From Aeromonas sp. RU39B (GTDB lineage: Bacteria; Pseudomonadota; Gammaproteobacteria; Enterobacterales; Aeromonadaceae): a DNA stretch of 64,000 nt. Every line of letters begins with the position of its first letter. Position 1 is the stretch's first letter. Below are positions 9,645 through 18,421 of this stretch, piece by piece. Location: the NCBI RefSeq assembly GCF_900156095.1, contig NZ_FTMJ01000016.1, positions 49,900 through 113,899 of the forward strand, written 5' to 3'. The position numbers were made by a program, and so were the translations under genes. The notes under the pieces are model-generated. The model made no database searches and was not told the DNA's origin. It was given only the letters and a program-made list of their open reading frames with translations.

Positions 9645-11930
9645 ATGAATACACGCAAGCTGGTCGAAATATCCGGGATAGTGCAAGGAGTCGGCTTTCG
9701 TCCCTTTGTTTATGGTCTGGCGCTCACCCATCAGTTAACCGGTTGGGTGCGTAACGATGCCCAGGGAGTCACCATTGAGGTGCAGGGCGCCGAAGGGCCA
9801 CTTCACGCCTTTATCGAGGCGTTGCAAAGCAAAGCGCCCCCGCTCAGCCGGATTGACCGCTGCGTGGTGTCGACGCTTGCCCCCAGCGCAGACGAGCAGG
9901 GCTTTGCTATCCACCAGAGCCACCAGAGCGGCTCGGCCAGCGCCTGTATCTCGCCCGATCAAGGTGCCTGCGCCGCCTGTCTGGCCGATGTTGCCAATCC
10001 GGCTGATCGCCACCATCGCTATCCGTTTACCAACTGCACGCACTGCGGTCCGCGTTATACGATTATTCGCCGTCTGCCTTACGATCGCCCCGCCACCGCC
10101 ATGGCCGGTTTTGCCATGTGTCCGAGTTGCCATCAGGCCTACCACGATCCGCTCGATCGCCGCTATCACGCCCAGCCGGTAAGCTGCCCGCAGTGTGGGC
10201 CGAGTCTGACGCTGCGTAGCGCCAGCGGTGACACCTTGGCCGAGCGCGATGCCGCGCTGGTTGAGACAGTCTTGGCCCTTAAAGCGGGCGCACTGGTGGC
10301 CATCAAGGGAATGGGCGGTTTTCATCTGATGTGCGATGCGCAGAGCGAATTGGCCGAGGCCAGATTGCGTGCGCTCAAACGTCGGCCGCGCAAGCCGCTG
10401 GCCGTGATGTGCCGGGATCGCGCACAGGCTGAGGCCTATGTGCAGGCCAGTGAGGCCGAATGGCAGCTGGCGCTCTCCCAGGCGCGACCCATCACCCTGA
10501 TGCGCAAAGCGCCGCACGCAGCACTGGCCGATAATCTGGCACCGGGCGTGCCTTATCTCGGGCTGTTTTTCCCCTACACGCCACTGCATCAGATGCTGCT
10601 CGATGAGTGCGATATGCCGCTGGTGGCGACCAGTGCCAATCTGTCGGGTTCACCGATCCTCACCGAGGGTGAGGCGGTATTGCGCGAGCTGGGTCATGGT
10701 CTTGATCTGGTGCTTGACCACAACCGACCCATCATTCATCCCTGCGATGACAGTCTGGTGCAGATTGCTGGCGGTCATCGTCAGATGCTGCGTCTGGCTC
10801 GCGGTTACGCCCCCTGGTCACCGCCGCTCCCTGCGCCGGTAGCGCAATCGATGCTGGCGGTCGGTGCCCAGCAGAAAGCCAGTCTGGCGCTGGCCTTTGA
10901 GCAGCAACGCATTTACGGCCCCTATATCGGCGATCTCGGTTCGCTGGCCATGCAGGCCGAGCTGGACGATCAGTTTGCCCTCTATCGTGAGGTGTACCAG
11001 TTTCAGCCCGCGCTCTGGGTGTGCGACCGCCATCCGGATTACCCCTCCACCCGCTGGGCCACAGAGCAGGCCGAGCGTATGGGCGGCGATCTGCTGGCGG
11101 TGCAGCACCACCACGCCCACCTGCTCTCGGTGATGGCCGAGCATGGCATCACCGGGCCAGTTAACGGCATTGCCTTTGATGGCACCGGATGGGGTGACGA
11201 TGGCACCGTCTGGGGCGGTGAGTGGCTGTACGCCGACGTGCACGGTTTTGAGCGGCGCGGCCATCTCAAGGGGTTTCGCCTGATTGGCGGCGAGCAGGCG
11301 ATCCGCGAGCCGGTGCGGGTGTTGCTGGGCTGGTTGCTGGAGTCGATGACGCCCGAGGCGATCCGGGCCCTGCGCATTCCGGCGATTGAGCGTCTTGGTG
11401 ACGAGCGCTTTGCCAACCTCTGCCGGTTGTGGCAACTCGGTCGCAACGCCCCTTATGCCAGCTCGGTTGGACGCCTGTTTGATGCGCTGGCGGCCCTGCT
11501 GGAGGTGGTCGATACCATCGATTACGAAGGGGAGGCTGGCCTGCTGGTGGAGGGATTGGCGGCCAGTGCGCCAGCACCGCTACCGATGGCTTTTAGCCTC
11601 GATGAGCAGGGCATCTTTGATGCCGATGCCTTATTACCCGCTCTACTCGGCCCGGGCTCTGCCGCCGCCAAGGCGGCCGGTTTTATCGAGGCGCTGGCGC
11701 AGCTGGTCCTCACGCTGGCCGAGCGTGAACCCGAGCTGCCGCTGGTGCTCAGTGGCGGGGTGTTCCAAAACCGTCTGCTGATGGACCGGATTGCCACCTT
11801 GCTGCCGCGTCCGGCACTGGTCAGCGAAACCTTGCCGCTCAACGACGGCGGCATCGCGGCCGGCCAGTTGTGGCATGCCATTCACAGGTGTCATGCGCCC
11901 GCGCGGCGGGTGGCCACCGTTTCAGAGTAA
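9645..11930 (+). CDS. hypF: Carbamoyltransferase HypF, [NiFe]-hydrogenase maturation
   Basis: HypF uses carbamoyl phosphate and ATP to make carbamoyl-AMP and transfers the carbamoyl group to the C-terminal Cys of HypE, the source of the cyanide ligands of the [NiFe] site. Visible domains: acylphosphatase-like at about 5-95 with VQGVGFRPFVYG, two zinc-finger units (CAAC..CTHC and CPSCH..CPQC) at about 105-195, a YrdC/Sua5-like domain (IKGMGGFHLMCDA, LVATSANLSGSP) at about 200-385, and a Kae1-like C-terminal domain with HHHAHLLSVMAEH, FDGTGWGDDGTVWGGE and LSGGVFQN. At 761 residues it has the family size. ATG 9645 is chosen because it places the acylphosphatase domain at the usual distance. It opens the hyp operon, 11 bases before hypC. 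Confidence 0.97.
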   Translation: MNTRKLVEISGIVQGVGFRPFVYGLALTHQLTGWVRNDAQGVTIEVQGAEGPLHAFIEALQSKAPPLSRIDRCVVSTLAPSADEQGFAIHQSHQSGSASACISPDQGACAACLADVANPADRHHRYPFTNCTHCGPRYTIIRRLPYDRPATAMAGFAMCPSCHQAYHDPLDRRYHAQPVSCPQCGPSLTLRSASGDTLAERDAALVETVLALKAGALVAIKGMGGFHLMCDAQSELAEARLRALKRRPRKPLAVMCRDRAQAEAYVQASEAEWQLALSQARPITLMRKAPHAALADNLAPGVPYLGLFFPYTPLHQMLLDECDMPLVATSANLSGSPILTEGEAVLRELGHGLDLVLDHNRPIIHPCDDSLVQIAGGHRQMLRLARGYAPWSPPLPAPVAQSMLAVGAQQKASLALAFEQQRIYGPYIGDLGSLAMQAELDDQFALYREVYQFQPALWVCDRHPDYPSTRWATEQAERMGGDLLAVQHHHAHLLSVMAEHGITGPVNGIAFDGTGWGDDGTVWGGEWLYADVHGFERRGHLKGFRLIGGEQAIREPVRVLLGWLLESMTPEAIRALRIPAIERLGDERFANLCRLWQLGRNAPYASSVGRLFDALAALLEVVDTIDYEGEAGLLVEGLAASAPAPLPMAFSLDEQGIFDADALLPALLGPGSAAAKAAGFIEALAQLVLTLAEREPELPLVLSGGVFQNRLLMDRIATLLPRPALVSETLPLNDGGIAAGQLWHAIHRCHAPARRVATVSE

Positions 11931-11941
11931 GGAGTCTTAGC

Positions 11942-12205
11942 ATGTGTCTCTCCATCCCCTCCCAGGTGGTGGCCCTCAACCCCGAGCAGGGCAAGGTGAC
12001 GGTCGATACCCTCGGGGTGCAGCGTGACGTGAGCACTCTGCTGCTGGGCGAGCCGCTCGCCATCGGTGATTATGTGCTGCTGCACGTCGGTTTTGTGATG
12101 AGCCGGGTGGATGCCAGCGAAGCCGAAGAGAGCCTGGAGTTCTATCGTCAGATGCTGGCCAATAGCGAGCCATCCGCGCAGGGTGGTGCGGAGGCCCCAT
12201 GCTGA
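11942..12205 (+). CDS. hypC: HypC/HybG-type hydrogenase maturation chaperone
   Basis: This 87-residue small chaperone carries the [Fe(CN)2CO] unit with HypD and delivers it to the large subunit HybC. It begins MCLSIPSQVV, with the obligatory Cys2 exposed after Met removal, followed by the OB-fold strand pattern DTLGVQRDVS and a GDYVLLHVGFVMSRVD stretch, all diagnostic of HypC/HupF. I chose ATG 11942 because it gives MC at the N-terminus and has TAAGGAGT seven bases upstream. It overlaps hypD by seven bases. No second hypC paralogue (hybG) follows the hyb genes, so this one should serve hydrogenase-2. Confidence 0.96.
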   Translation: MCLSIPSQVVALNPEQGKVTVDTLGVQRDVSTLLLGEPLAIGDYVLLHVGFVMSRVDASEAEESLEFYRQMLANSEPSAQGGAEAPC

Positions 12206-13311
12206 CGCTTGATGATCTGTTTCAGGGATTTCGTCAGCCGGAGGTGATCCGCGCCCTGGCGGGCGAGATTGCCACGCTGGCTGCGCGTCTGCCTGAGCCC
12301 TTGCGGGTGATGGAAGTGTGCGGCGGTCACACCCACACCATCATGAAATACGGCCTGAACCAGCTGATGCCGGAGCAGATCGAATTTATCCACGGCCCCG
12401 GTTGCCCGGTCTGTGTTATGCCCAAAGAGCGTATCGATCAGGCGATTGCCCTGGCCGAGCAGCCGGGCGTGATACTCGCTACCTTGGGCGACATGATCCG
12501 GGTGCCCGGTTCGCGCGGCTCGCTGGCCCAATGCCGGGCGCGTGGCTGCGATGTGCGCCCGCTCTATGACCCGCTCGATGCCCTGACACTCGCACAAGAG
12601 AATCCGGATCGCACCGTGGTGTTCTTCGCCATCGGTTTTGAAACCACCACGCCGATGACGGCGGCGCTGCTGCTGCAGGCCGAAGCGCTGGGCATTGCCA
12701 ATTTACTGTTTCATATCAATCACGTATTGGTGCCGCCGGCGATCGATGCGGTGATGGCCGAACCGGCCTGCCGGGTCAATGCCTTTATCGGCCCCTCTCA
12801 TGTCAGCGTGATTACCGGCTCTGAGCTTTACCGACCGATTGTCGAGCGTTATCGCCTGCCGCTGGTGGTCAGTGGTTTCGAGCCGGTGGACATGATGGAA
12901 GCCATGCTGATGCTGGTGCGCCAGAAGGTGGAAGGACGCAGCGAGCTGGAGGTGCAGTATCGCCGCGCCGTGACGCCGCAAGGCAATCTGGTGGCCCAGC
13001 AGATGGTGGCGCGCTGCTTTGAGCTGCGTGAGCACTTTCGCTGGCGGGGGCTGGGGGATATCCCGGCCTCGGCCCTGGGTCTGCGCGCGGAATTTGCCCA
13101 TCGCGATGCCGAGCGCCACTTCGCGCTTGATCAGACACCGATTGAAGATCACAAGGCCTGTCAGTGCGCCGACATTCTGCGCGGGTTGGCCAAACCGAGC
13201 GACTGCCGGGTGTTTGGCCGTGGCTGCGACCCGACCAGACCGATGGGGAGCTGCATGGTCAGCTCGGAAGGGGCCTGCAACGCCTATTACCGTTACAAGG
13301 GGATTGCATGA
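12199..13311 (+). CDS. hypD: Hydrogenase maturation factor HypD (Fe-S scaffold)
   Basis: HypD is the iron-sulfur scaffold on which, with HypC, the iron receives its CN and CO ligands. The 370 residues agree with the family. The motifs are CGGHTHTIMKYG near residue 40, GPGCPVCVMP, GFETTTP, and the C-terminal cysteine-rich region (CQCADILRG..CRVFGRGCDP..GSCMVSSEGAC) that binds the [4Fe-4S] cluster. The start lies inside the end of hypC, and the stop overlaps hypE by ATGA, indicating tight translational coupling. Confidence 0.97.
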   Translation: MLTLDDLFQGFRQPEVIRALAGEIATLAARLPEPLRVMEVCGGHTHTIMKYGLNQLMPEQIEFIHGPGCPVCVMPKERIDQAIALAEQPGVILATLGDMIRVPGSRGSLAQCRARGCDVRPLYDPLDALTLAQENPDRTVVFFAIGFETTTPMTAALLLQAEALGIANLLFHINHVLVPPAIDAVMAEPACRVNAFIGPSHVSVITGSELYRPIVERYRLPLVVSGFEPVDMMEAMLMLVRQKVEGRSELEVQYRRAVTPQGNLVAQQMVARCFELREHFRWRGLGDIPASALGLRAEFAHRDAERHFALDQTPIEDHKACQCADILRGLAKPSDCRVFGRGCDPTRPMGSCMVSSEGACNAYYRYKGIA

Positions 13312-14300
13312 AGTCGATTGAGCTGAGCCACGGTGGTGGCGGCGTACAGATGAACCGGCTGATCCACGATCTCTTCTTTCGCCACTTCGGCAACGAGATC
13401 CTGCTGCGCGGTGAAGATGCTGCTGTGTTGCAGATGGAAGGGCCGCTGGCGTTGACCACCGATGGCTTTACCGTGGCGCCGATCTTCTTTCCGGGCGGCA
13501 ACATCGGCAAGCTGGCCATCGCCGGCACGGTCAACGATCTGGCGATGATGGGGGCGCAGCCACAATATCTGGCCTGCAGCTTCATCATCGAAGAGGGTTT
13601 CCCGCACGCCGAGCTGGAGCAGATTGTGCGCTCGATGGCCGATGAGCTGGCCGTGAGTGGCGCCCGTATCGTCTGTGGCGATACCAAGGTGGTGCCGCGC
13701 GGGGCGGCTGACGGGCTGTTTATCACCACCAGCGGCGTGGGCAGTATCAAGGCGCCCGGCATCTCGGCCGGAGCCATCCGACCGGGTGATGCTATTCTGG
13801 TTTCCCGTGACGTAGGATGCCATGGCGCCTGTATTCTGATGGCCCGTGATGGTCTGCAGCTGCACTCCGGACTGGAAAGCGACTGCGCCACCTTGTGGCC
13901 ACTGGTGCAGGCATTGCTGGCCGAAGGCATTGTCCCGCACGCCCTGCGTGATGCCACGCGCGGCGGTTTGTCGGCGGTGCTCAATGAGTGGGCGCTCGCC
14001 TCCCAGGTGGGGCTGGCTCTGTCTGAAGCAGCGATTCCGGTCAGCGACCCGGTGCGTGGCTTGTGTGAGCTGTACGGGTTCGAGCCGTTCGATCTGGCCA
14101 ATGAAGGGACGCTGGTGATGGCCCTGCCAGCCGAGCTGGCCCCAGCGGCCGAAGCGGTGCTGCAGCGCTTTAACGGTCAGGCAGCCTGTATCGGCGAGGC
14201 CGTGGCGGCGCATCCGGGCAAGGTGGTACTCACCTCGGCCTGGGGCAGCCGACGCTATCTCGAACTGCCGCAGGGCGAACTGTTGCCACGGATCTGCTAG
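13308..14300 (+). CDS. hypE: Carbamoyl dehydratase HypE
   Basis: HypE dehydrates the thiocarbamate formed by HypF on its C-terminal cysteine to a thiocyanate, the CN donor. The 330-residue protein starts MKSIELSHGGGGVQMNRL, has the PurM-like ATP-binding features (GEDAAVLQM, LTTDGFTVAPIFFPGG, GTVNDLAMMGA, DATRGGLSAVLNEWA) and ends exactly with the PRIC tail whose Cys is modified. I chose ATG 13308 (ATGA overlap with hypD) over a longer frame starting at 13164, whose first 48 residues lie in hypD and do not resemble HypE. Confidence 0.97.
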   Translation: MKSIELSHGGGGVQMNRLIHDLFFRHFGNEILLRGEDAAVLQMEGPLALTTDGFTVAPIFFPGGNIGKLAIAGTVNDLAMMGAQPQYLACSFIIEEGFPHAELEQIVRSMADELAVSGARIVCGDTKVVPRGAADGLFITTSGVGSIKAPGISAGAIRPGDAILVSRDVGCHGACILMARDGLQLHSGLESDCATLWPLVQALLAEGIVPHALRDATRGGLSAVLNEWALASQVGLALSEAAIPVSDPVRGLCELYGFEPFDLANEGTLVMALPAELAPAAEAVLQRFNGQAACIGEAVAAHPGKVVLTSAWGSRRYLELPQGELLPRIC

Positions 14301-14308
14301 GAGCGCAT

Positions 14309-14650
14309 ATGCACGAAATGTCACTGGCCATGAGCGCCATCGATCTGGTGGTCGAAGAGGCGGCTCGCCAAGGGTTTGCCAAGGTGACCGGCGTCTGGCT
14401 GGAGGTCGGTCGTTTCTCCTGTGTCGAAGCCGATACCATCGCATTCTGTTTTGAAGCCGCCGCCCGCGGCACCGCTGCCGAAGGGGCGGCACTTCACTTT
14501 GAACACAAGGCGGCCGAGGCGTGGTGTTATGACTGCGCCCGTACCGTCACCCTCGAAGAGCGCGGACAACCCTGCCCGCACTGCGGGGGCTTCAAGCTGC
14601 GCGTCGCCCAGGGCGACAGCCTGCGCGTCACCAACATAGAGGTCGCCTGA
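14309..14650 (+). CDS. hypA: Nickel-insertion accessory protein HypA/HybF
   Basis: This 113-residue metallochaperone works with HypB to insert nickel into the large subunit. The N-terminus MHEMSLA has the His2-Glu3 nickel-binding motif, and a structural zinc site is formed by CYDC (about residues 73-76) and CPHC (about 90-93). It lies eight bases after hypE and two bases before hypB. E. coli has separate HypA and HybF; only one such gene is present here, so it presumably serves the hyb enzyme. Confidence 0.96.
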   Translation: MHEMSLAMSAIDLVVEEAARQGFAKVTGVWLEVGRFSCVEADTIAFCFEAAARGTAAEGAALHFEHKAAEAWCYDCARTVTLEERGQPCPHCGGFKLRVAQGDSLRVTNIEVA

Positions 14651-14652
14651 AC

Positions 14653-15747
14653 ATGTGTACTGTCTGCGGTTGCGGCGAGGCCCGGGTGGCCGATGCCGAC
14701 CATCACCACGATGACCACCACGATCATGGCCATGATGGCCACACCCATCAGCATGCTCAACCGGCGCAGGTGGTGATCCACCATCATCACTACTACTACC
14801 ATCAGGGCGATGTGCATCACCACTATCATGGGGCTGCGGCTAGCGAAGCGCCTGCCGCGCAGTCTGCTCACGCTCACCATCATGAACATGAGCACGACCA
14901 CCCGCATAGCCACGCGCATGCGCATCAGCACGATCATGGTGGTGCTCAGCGTCACGAGCATGCCCATGGCCATACTCATGACCACGCGCATTCCCATGAA
15001 CATGACCACCCGCATCACCATCAGGACCAGACCCAGCACCGGTTTGTGCGCAATCTGCACTATGGCAAGGGGGCGGCCGGGGTCTCTGTGCCGGGCATGA
15101 GCCAACGCAAGCTGATCGCCATCGAGCGCGATGTGCTGGACAAAAACAATCAGCTGGCGGCCCATAACCGCGAGCATTTCACGGCGGCGCGGCAGCTGGT
15201 GCTCAATCTGGTGTCGAGTCCGGGCTCGGGAAAAACCACCTTGCTGTGCGAGACCCTGCGCCGTCTCAAGGATCAGCGTCCCTGCGCCGTGATTGAAGGG
15301 GATCAGCAGACCAGCAGCGATGCCGAGCGGATTCGTGCTACCGGGGTGGCCGCCGTTCAAGTGAACACCGGGAAAGGGTGTCACCTCGATGCCCAGATGG
15401 TGCACGATGCCTGCCACCGGCTGGAGCTGGCAGAAGGGGGCGTGCTGTTTATCGAGAACGTCGGCAATCTGGTCTGTCCGGCCGGGTTTGATTTGGGTGA
15501 GCGGGCCAAGGTAGCCGTGCTGTCGGTGACCGAGGGCGAAGAGAAGCCGCTTAAATATCCCGATATGTTTGCCGCTGCCGAGCTGATGATCATCAACAAA
15601 ACCGATCTGTTGCCCCATGTCAGCTTTGACGTGGCGCGCTGCATCGAGAATGCTCGCCGCGTCAATCCTGACATTCAGGTGATCCAGCTCAGCGCCAGCA
15701 CAGGTGAGGGGATGGAAGCCTGGTTGGGCTGGTTGGCCGCGCTCTAA
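14653..15747 (+). CDS. hypB: GTPase HypB with long histidine-rich nickel-binding domain
   Basis: HypB is a SIMIBI GTPase that, with HypA, delivers nickel to the hydrogenase large subunit. At 364 residues it is clearly longer than E. coli HypB (290). Residues 2-8 (CTVCGCG) form the high-affinity nickel motif. Residues about 17-133 form a low-complexity region with roughly 46 histidines, alternating with Asp, Glu, Ala and Gly. The G domain follows, with the P-loop SSPGSGKTT at 188-196 (Lys194), [13 protein letters not shown], the metal-site [32 protein letters not shown] and NKTDLLPHV. The histidine domain suggests nickel storage, as known for HypB of rhizobia. Last gene of the hyp operon. Confidence 0.96.
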   Translation: MCTVCGCGEARVADADHHHDDHHDHGHDGHTHQHAQPAQVVIHHHHYYYHQGDVHHHYHGAAASEAPAAQSAHAHHHEHEHDHPHSHAHAHQHDHGGAQRHEHAHGHTHDHAHSHEHDHPHHHQDQTQHRFVRNLHYGKGAAGVSVPGMSQRKLIAIERDVLDKNNQLAAHNREHFTAARQLVLNLVSSPGSGKTTLLCETLRRLKDQRPCAVIEGDQQTSSDAERIRATGVAAVQVNTGKGCHLDAQMVHDACHRLELAEGGVLFIENVGNLVCPAGFDLGERAKVAVLSVTEGEEKPLKYPDMFAAAELMIINKTDLLPHVSFDVARCIENARRVNPDIQVIQLSASTGEGMEAWLGWLAAL

Positions 15748-15755
15748 TGTTCTTC

Positions 15756-15780
15756 GGCCCCCGCCAAGCGGGGGCCATTA
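15756..15780 (+). terminator. Terminator-like hairpin after hypB
   Basis: A perfect 9-bp G+C stem (15756-15764 with 15768-15776) with a CAA loop lies eight bases after the hypB stop. The tract that follows (ATTAAATAATATTT) is only moderately T-rich, so termination may be partial, which would allow some read-through into hyb. Confidence 0.6.
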
Positions 15781-16265
15781 AATAATATTTCCCGTCTATG
15801 TTATTTGCCAAAAAATAGATGGGTGAATAACACGCGATCTGCTGTTTATCTCTACTTTTCCCTTTTAAATTCGTTGCTGAAAATAAAATTCACGGCTGTG
15901 GATTTTATTTTCATAAAAATGAATCAAGCACCGATTTAGTCATGCAATAAAACGCATCGTTATTTCATTTTGTTCAATAGCAATTAATTCTCTTTTACTG
16001 CAGCGCGGACGCTGTGGCGATAGTTATCTCATTAATTTCATTGAGTATCCCTAAAGTGGTAATGGCGAGAAACTGGGAATTGTTCTCGATTCCATATTTG
16101 GAAAGTTCATAAAAATTATGAATAAAACAACAGAAAGTCTGTTAAATCATGATTGTCATCACAGCCTGTATGGTTTTTATTTGACACACTTTTATCCAAT
16201 CGGCGCCACACAATTTGCCGGTTCTGCTGTTCTTCTCTTCCTCCACGAAAAGCGAAGTGCTGATA
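15781..16265 (+). promoter_or_regulatory. Regulatory region upstream of the hyb operon
   Basis: This 485-base A+T-rich, non-coding stretch must contain the hybO promoter. I see three dyads: an imperfect 9-bp inverted repeat (15791-15799/15815-15823, one mismatch), a perfect 12-bp A+T-rich inverted repeat with 12-base spacer (15878-15889/15902-15913), and a perfect 7-bp one (16106-16112/16116-16122). An FNR-like half-matched site lies at 15970-15983. A possible sigma-70 promoter is TTGTCA at 16153-16158 and TTTATT at 16176-16181 with 17-base spacing. No gene is visible on either strand. Confidence 0.4.
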
Positions 16266-17411
16266 ATGCATATAAATGATTCATTTCTTACCCGTCTGGG
16301 CGTGAGTCGTCGTGATTTCATGAAGTTCTGCGCCGGTCTGGCTGCTACGGCAGGTCTCCCGGTCAGTGCTGCCGAAAAGGTGGCGTCTGCGCTGAGTGCG
16401 CCAGAACGTCCGCCGGTCATCTGGATTGGTGCCCAGGAGTGCACGGGTTGCACCGAATCCCTGCTGCGCGCGACTCACCCGACCCTGGAGAACCTGGTTC
16501 TCGATACGATCTCGCTGGAATACCACGAAGTGCTGTCTGCCGCCTTTGGCCATCAGGTCGAAGAGAACAAGCGTCAGGCGATGAGCCGCTACAAGGGCCG
16601 CTATGTTCTGGTGGTCGATGGCTCAATCCCGCTTAAGGACGGTGGTATCTACTGCATGGTCGCCGGCAAGCCGATCGTGGAGCATATCCGAGAGGCAGCC
16701 GAAGGAGCGGCAGCCATCATCGCCATTGGCTCCTGCGCCTCTTGGGGCGGGGTACCCATGACGGGTGGCAATCCAACCGGCGCGGTCAGCCTCTCGGAGG
16801 CGCTCGGCGGCAAGGCTGTCATCAATATCCCCGGTTGCCCGCCTAACCCGCACAACTTCCTCGCCACCGTAGCGCACATCATCACCTACCAGCGCGCCCC
16901 CGGGCTCGATAAGGAAGGGCGTCCGCTGTTTGCCTACGGCCGGCTGATCCACGAGCACTGCGAGCGTCGTCCCCATTTCGATGCCGGTCGTTTTGCCAAG
17001 CAGTTTGGCGACGATGGCCATCGCAACGGCTGGTGCCTCTATCACCTCGGTTGCAAGGGTCCGGAAACCTACGGTAACTGCTCGACCCTGGAATTTTGCG
17101 ACATCGGCGGCGGTATCTGGCCGGTCGGTATCGGTCACCCCTGCTATGGCTGTAACGAGAAAGGGGTTGGCTTTACCAAGGGCATTCACCAGCTGGCAAC
17201 GGTCGAGAACCAAACCCCGCGCTCCCAGAAACCCGACCTGCAGAGCCGTCAGGGGGGCGATATCACGCCAACAGCGACTGCACTGCTGGGCGGTGTGATT
17301 GGTCTGGTGGGCGGTGTCAGCCTGATGACGGTGCGTGAGCTGGGCCGCCAGCAGCGCGAGAAGAAGGACGCCGAGGCGCATCTGATGGCCTCCCGTGACC
17401 GGGAGCAGTAA
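16266..17411 (+). CDS. hybO: Hydrogenase-2 small subunit HybO (Tat-exported)
   Basis: This electron-transferring small subunit of a periplasm-facing membrane-bound [NiFe] uptake hydrogenase carries the Fe-S relay. At 381 residues it is close to E. coli HybO (372). It has a twin-arginine signal SRRDFMK at residues 14-20 followed by a hydrophobic stretch, the proximal cluster motif ECTGCTES, later [20 protein letters not shown], the [11 protein letters not shown] and [16 protein letters not shown] motifs, and a C-terminal anchor (about residues 337-357). I chose ATG 16266 because it gives a short n-region before the Tat motif; an upstream in-frame start at 16215 would add a hydrophobic extension unlike the family. 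First gene of hybOABCDE. Confidence 0.96.
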   Translation: MHINDSFLTRLGVSRRDFMKFCAGLAATAGLPVSAAEKVASALSAPERPPVIWIGAQECTGCTESLLRATHPTLENLVLDTISLEYHEVLSAAFGHQVEENKRQAMSRYKGRYVLVVDGSIPLKDGGIYCMVAGKPIVEHIREAAEGAAAIIAIGSCASWGGVPMTGGNPTGAVSLSEALGGKAVINIPGCPPNPHNFLATVAHIITYQRAPGLDKEGRPLFAYGRLIHEHCERRPHFDAGRFAKQFGDDGHRNGWCLYHLGCKGPETYGNCSTLEFCDIGGGIWPVGIGHPCYGCNEKGVGFTKGIHQLATVENQTPRSQKPDLQSRQGGDITPTATALLGGVIGLVGGVSLMTVRELGRQQREKKDAEAHLMASRDREQ

Positions 17412-17413
17412 TC

Positions 17414-18421
17414 GTGGACAGACGACAGTTTCTCAAATACACCGCCGGCGGGGTGATTGCCTCGACCGTGGTGCCCTGTGTCGAAGCGCGTCCCAACAAG
17501 CAGCCGATCCCCGGTGCCCTCGGGATGCTCTATGACTCGACCCTGTGTGTCGGTTGCCAGGCCTGCGTGACCAAGTGTCAGCAGGTCAATCACCTTGAGG
17601 TGAACCCGAGTGGCGCCCAAACCTGGTCTAACAACGACAAGCTCGGCCCCTTTACCAATAACATCATTCAGGTGTGGCAAAGCGGCGATGGCAAGCACAA
17701 GGATCAGCTCGATAACGGCTTTGCCTTTATCAAGAAGCAGTGCATGCACTGCGTCGATCCCAACTGCGTCTCCGTCTGTCCGGTGCAGGCGCTGACCAAG
17801 GATCCCAAGACCGGGATCGTGCACTACAACCCGGACGTCTGTACCGGTTGCCGTTACTGCATGGTCGGCTGTCCGTTCAACGTGCCCAAGTACGAGTACG
17901 ACAACCCGTTTGGTCGTATCCGCAAGTGCGAGCTGTGCAACCAGGCTGGCGTCGAGCGGCTCGATCAGGGTCTGCTGCCCGGTTGTGTCGAAGTCTGCCC
18001 GGCCGGTGCGGTGATTTACGGAACGCGCGAGGAGTTGCTGGCCGAGGCCAAGCGCCGTCTGGCTCAGAAACCGGGCGATCTCTACTTGTATCCGCGCCAA
18101 ACCGTCACCAGTAGCGACAAGCACGAGAAGGCGATTCCGCACTACCAACCCTACGTCTATGGCGAACGGGAAGGGGGCGGCACCCAGGTGCTGACGCTGG
18201 CGGCGATTCCGTACGACAAGCTCAACTTGCCGGCGCTCGATCCGCTCTCGACCGGTTCCCGCTCCGAAACGGTTCAGCACACCCTCTATAAGGGAATGGT
18301 GCTGCCGCTGGCTGCCTTTGCCGGTCTGGCCATCCTGACCCGTCGGCATACCCGTATGCACGATGCGGCGCACAAGGATGAGCATGACACCCACAAGGAG
18401 GACCACGATGGCTCACGTTAA
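17414..18421 (+). CDS. hybA: Hydrogenase-2 ferredoxin-like subunit HybA
   Basis: HybA is a periplasmic Fe-S protein that passes electrons from HybOC to HybB and the quinone pool. The 335 residues include a short Tat-like signal ([12 protein letters not shown]), four cysteine clusters ([35 protein letters not shown] and CELC..GCVEVC), and a C-terminal membrane anchor near residues 295-315 followed by a His/Asp-rich tail. The start is GTG 17414, two bases after the hybO stop; it is favoured because it keeps the RR motif. The 3' end overlaps hybB by 14 bases. Confidence 0.95.
   Translation: MDRRQFLKYTAGGVIASTVVPCVEARPNKQPIPGALGMLYDSTLCVGCQACVTKCQQVNHLEVNPSGAQTWSNNDKLGPFTNNIIQVWQSGDGKHKDQLDNGFAFIKKQCMHCVDPNCVSVCPVQALTKDPKTGIVHYNPDVCTGCRYCMVGCPFNVPKYEYDNPFGRIRKCELCNQAGVERLDQGLLPGCVEVCPAGAVIYGTREELLAEAKRRLAQKPGDLYLYPRQTVTSSDKHEKAIPHYQPYVYGEREGGGTQVLTLAAIPYDKLNLPALDPLSTGSRSETVQHTLYKGMVLPLAAFAGLAILTRRHTRMHDAAHKDEHDTHKEDHDGSR

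Noticed and set aside
13164..13307. Longer N-terminus for hypE
   Set aside because: The additional 48 residues are translated from inside hypD in another frame and do not fit HypE.
14700..15055. Tandem repeat or CRISPR-like array in hypB
   Set aside because: The near-repeated CAT/CAC pattern encodes histidines within an intact frame; there are no constant repeats and spacers.
9276..16265. Sigma-54 promoters upstream of hypF and hybO
   Set aside because: I looked for TGGCAC-N5-TTGCA-like pairs in both leaders and found no convincing match.
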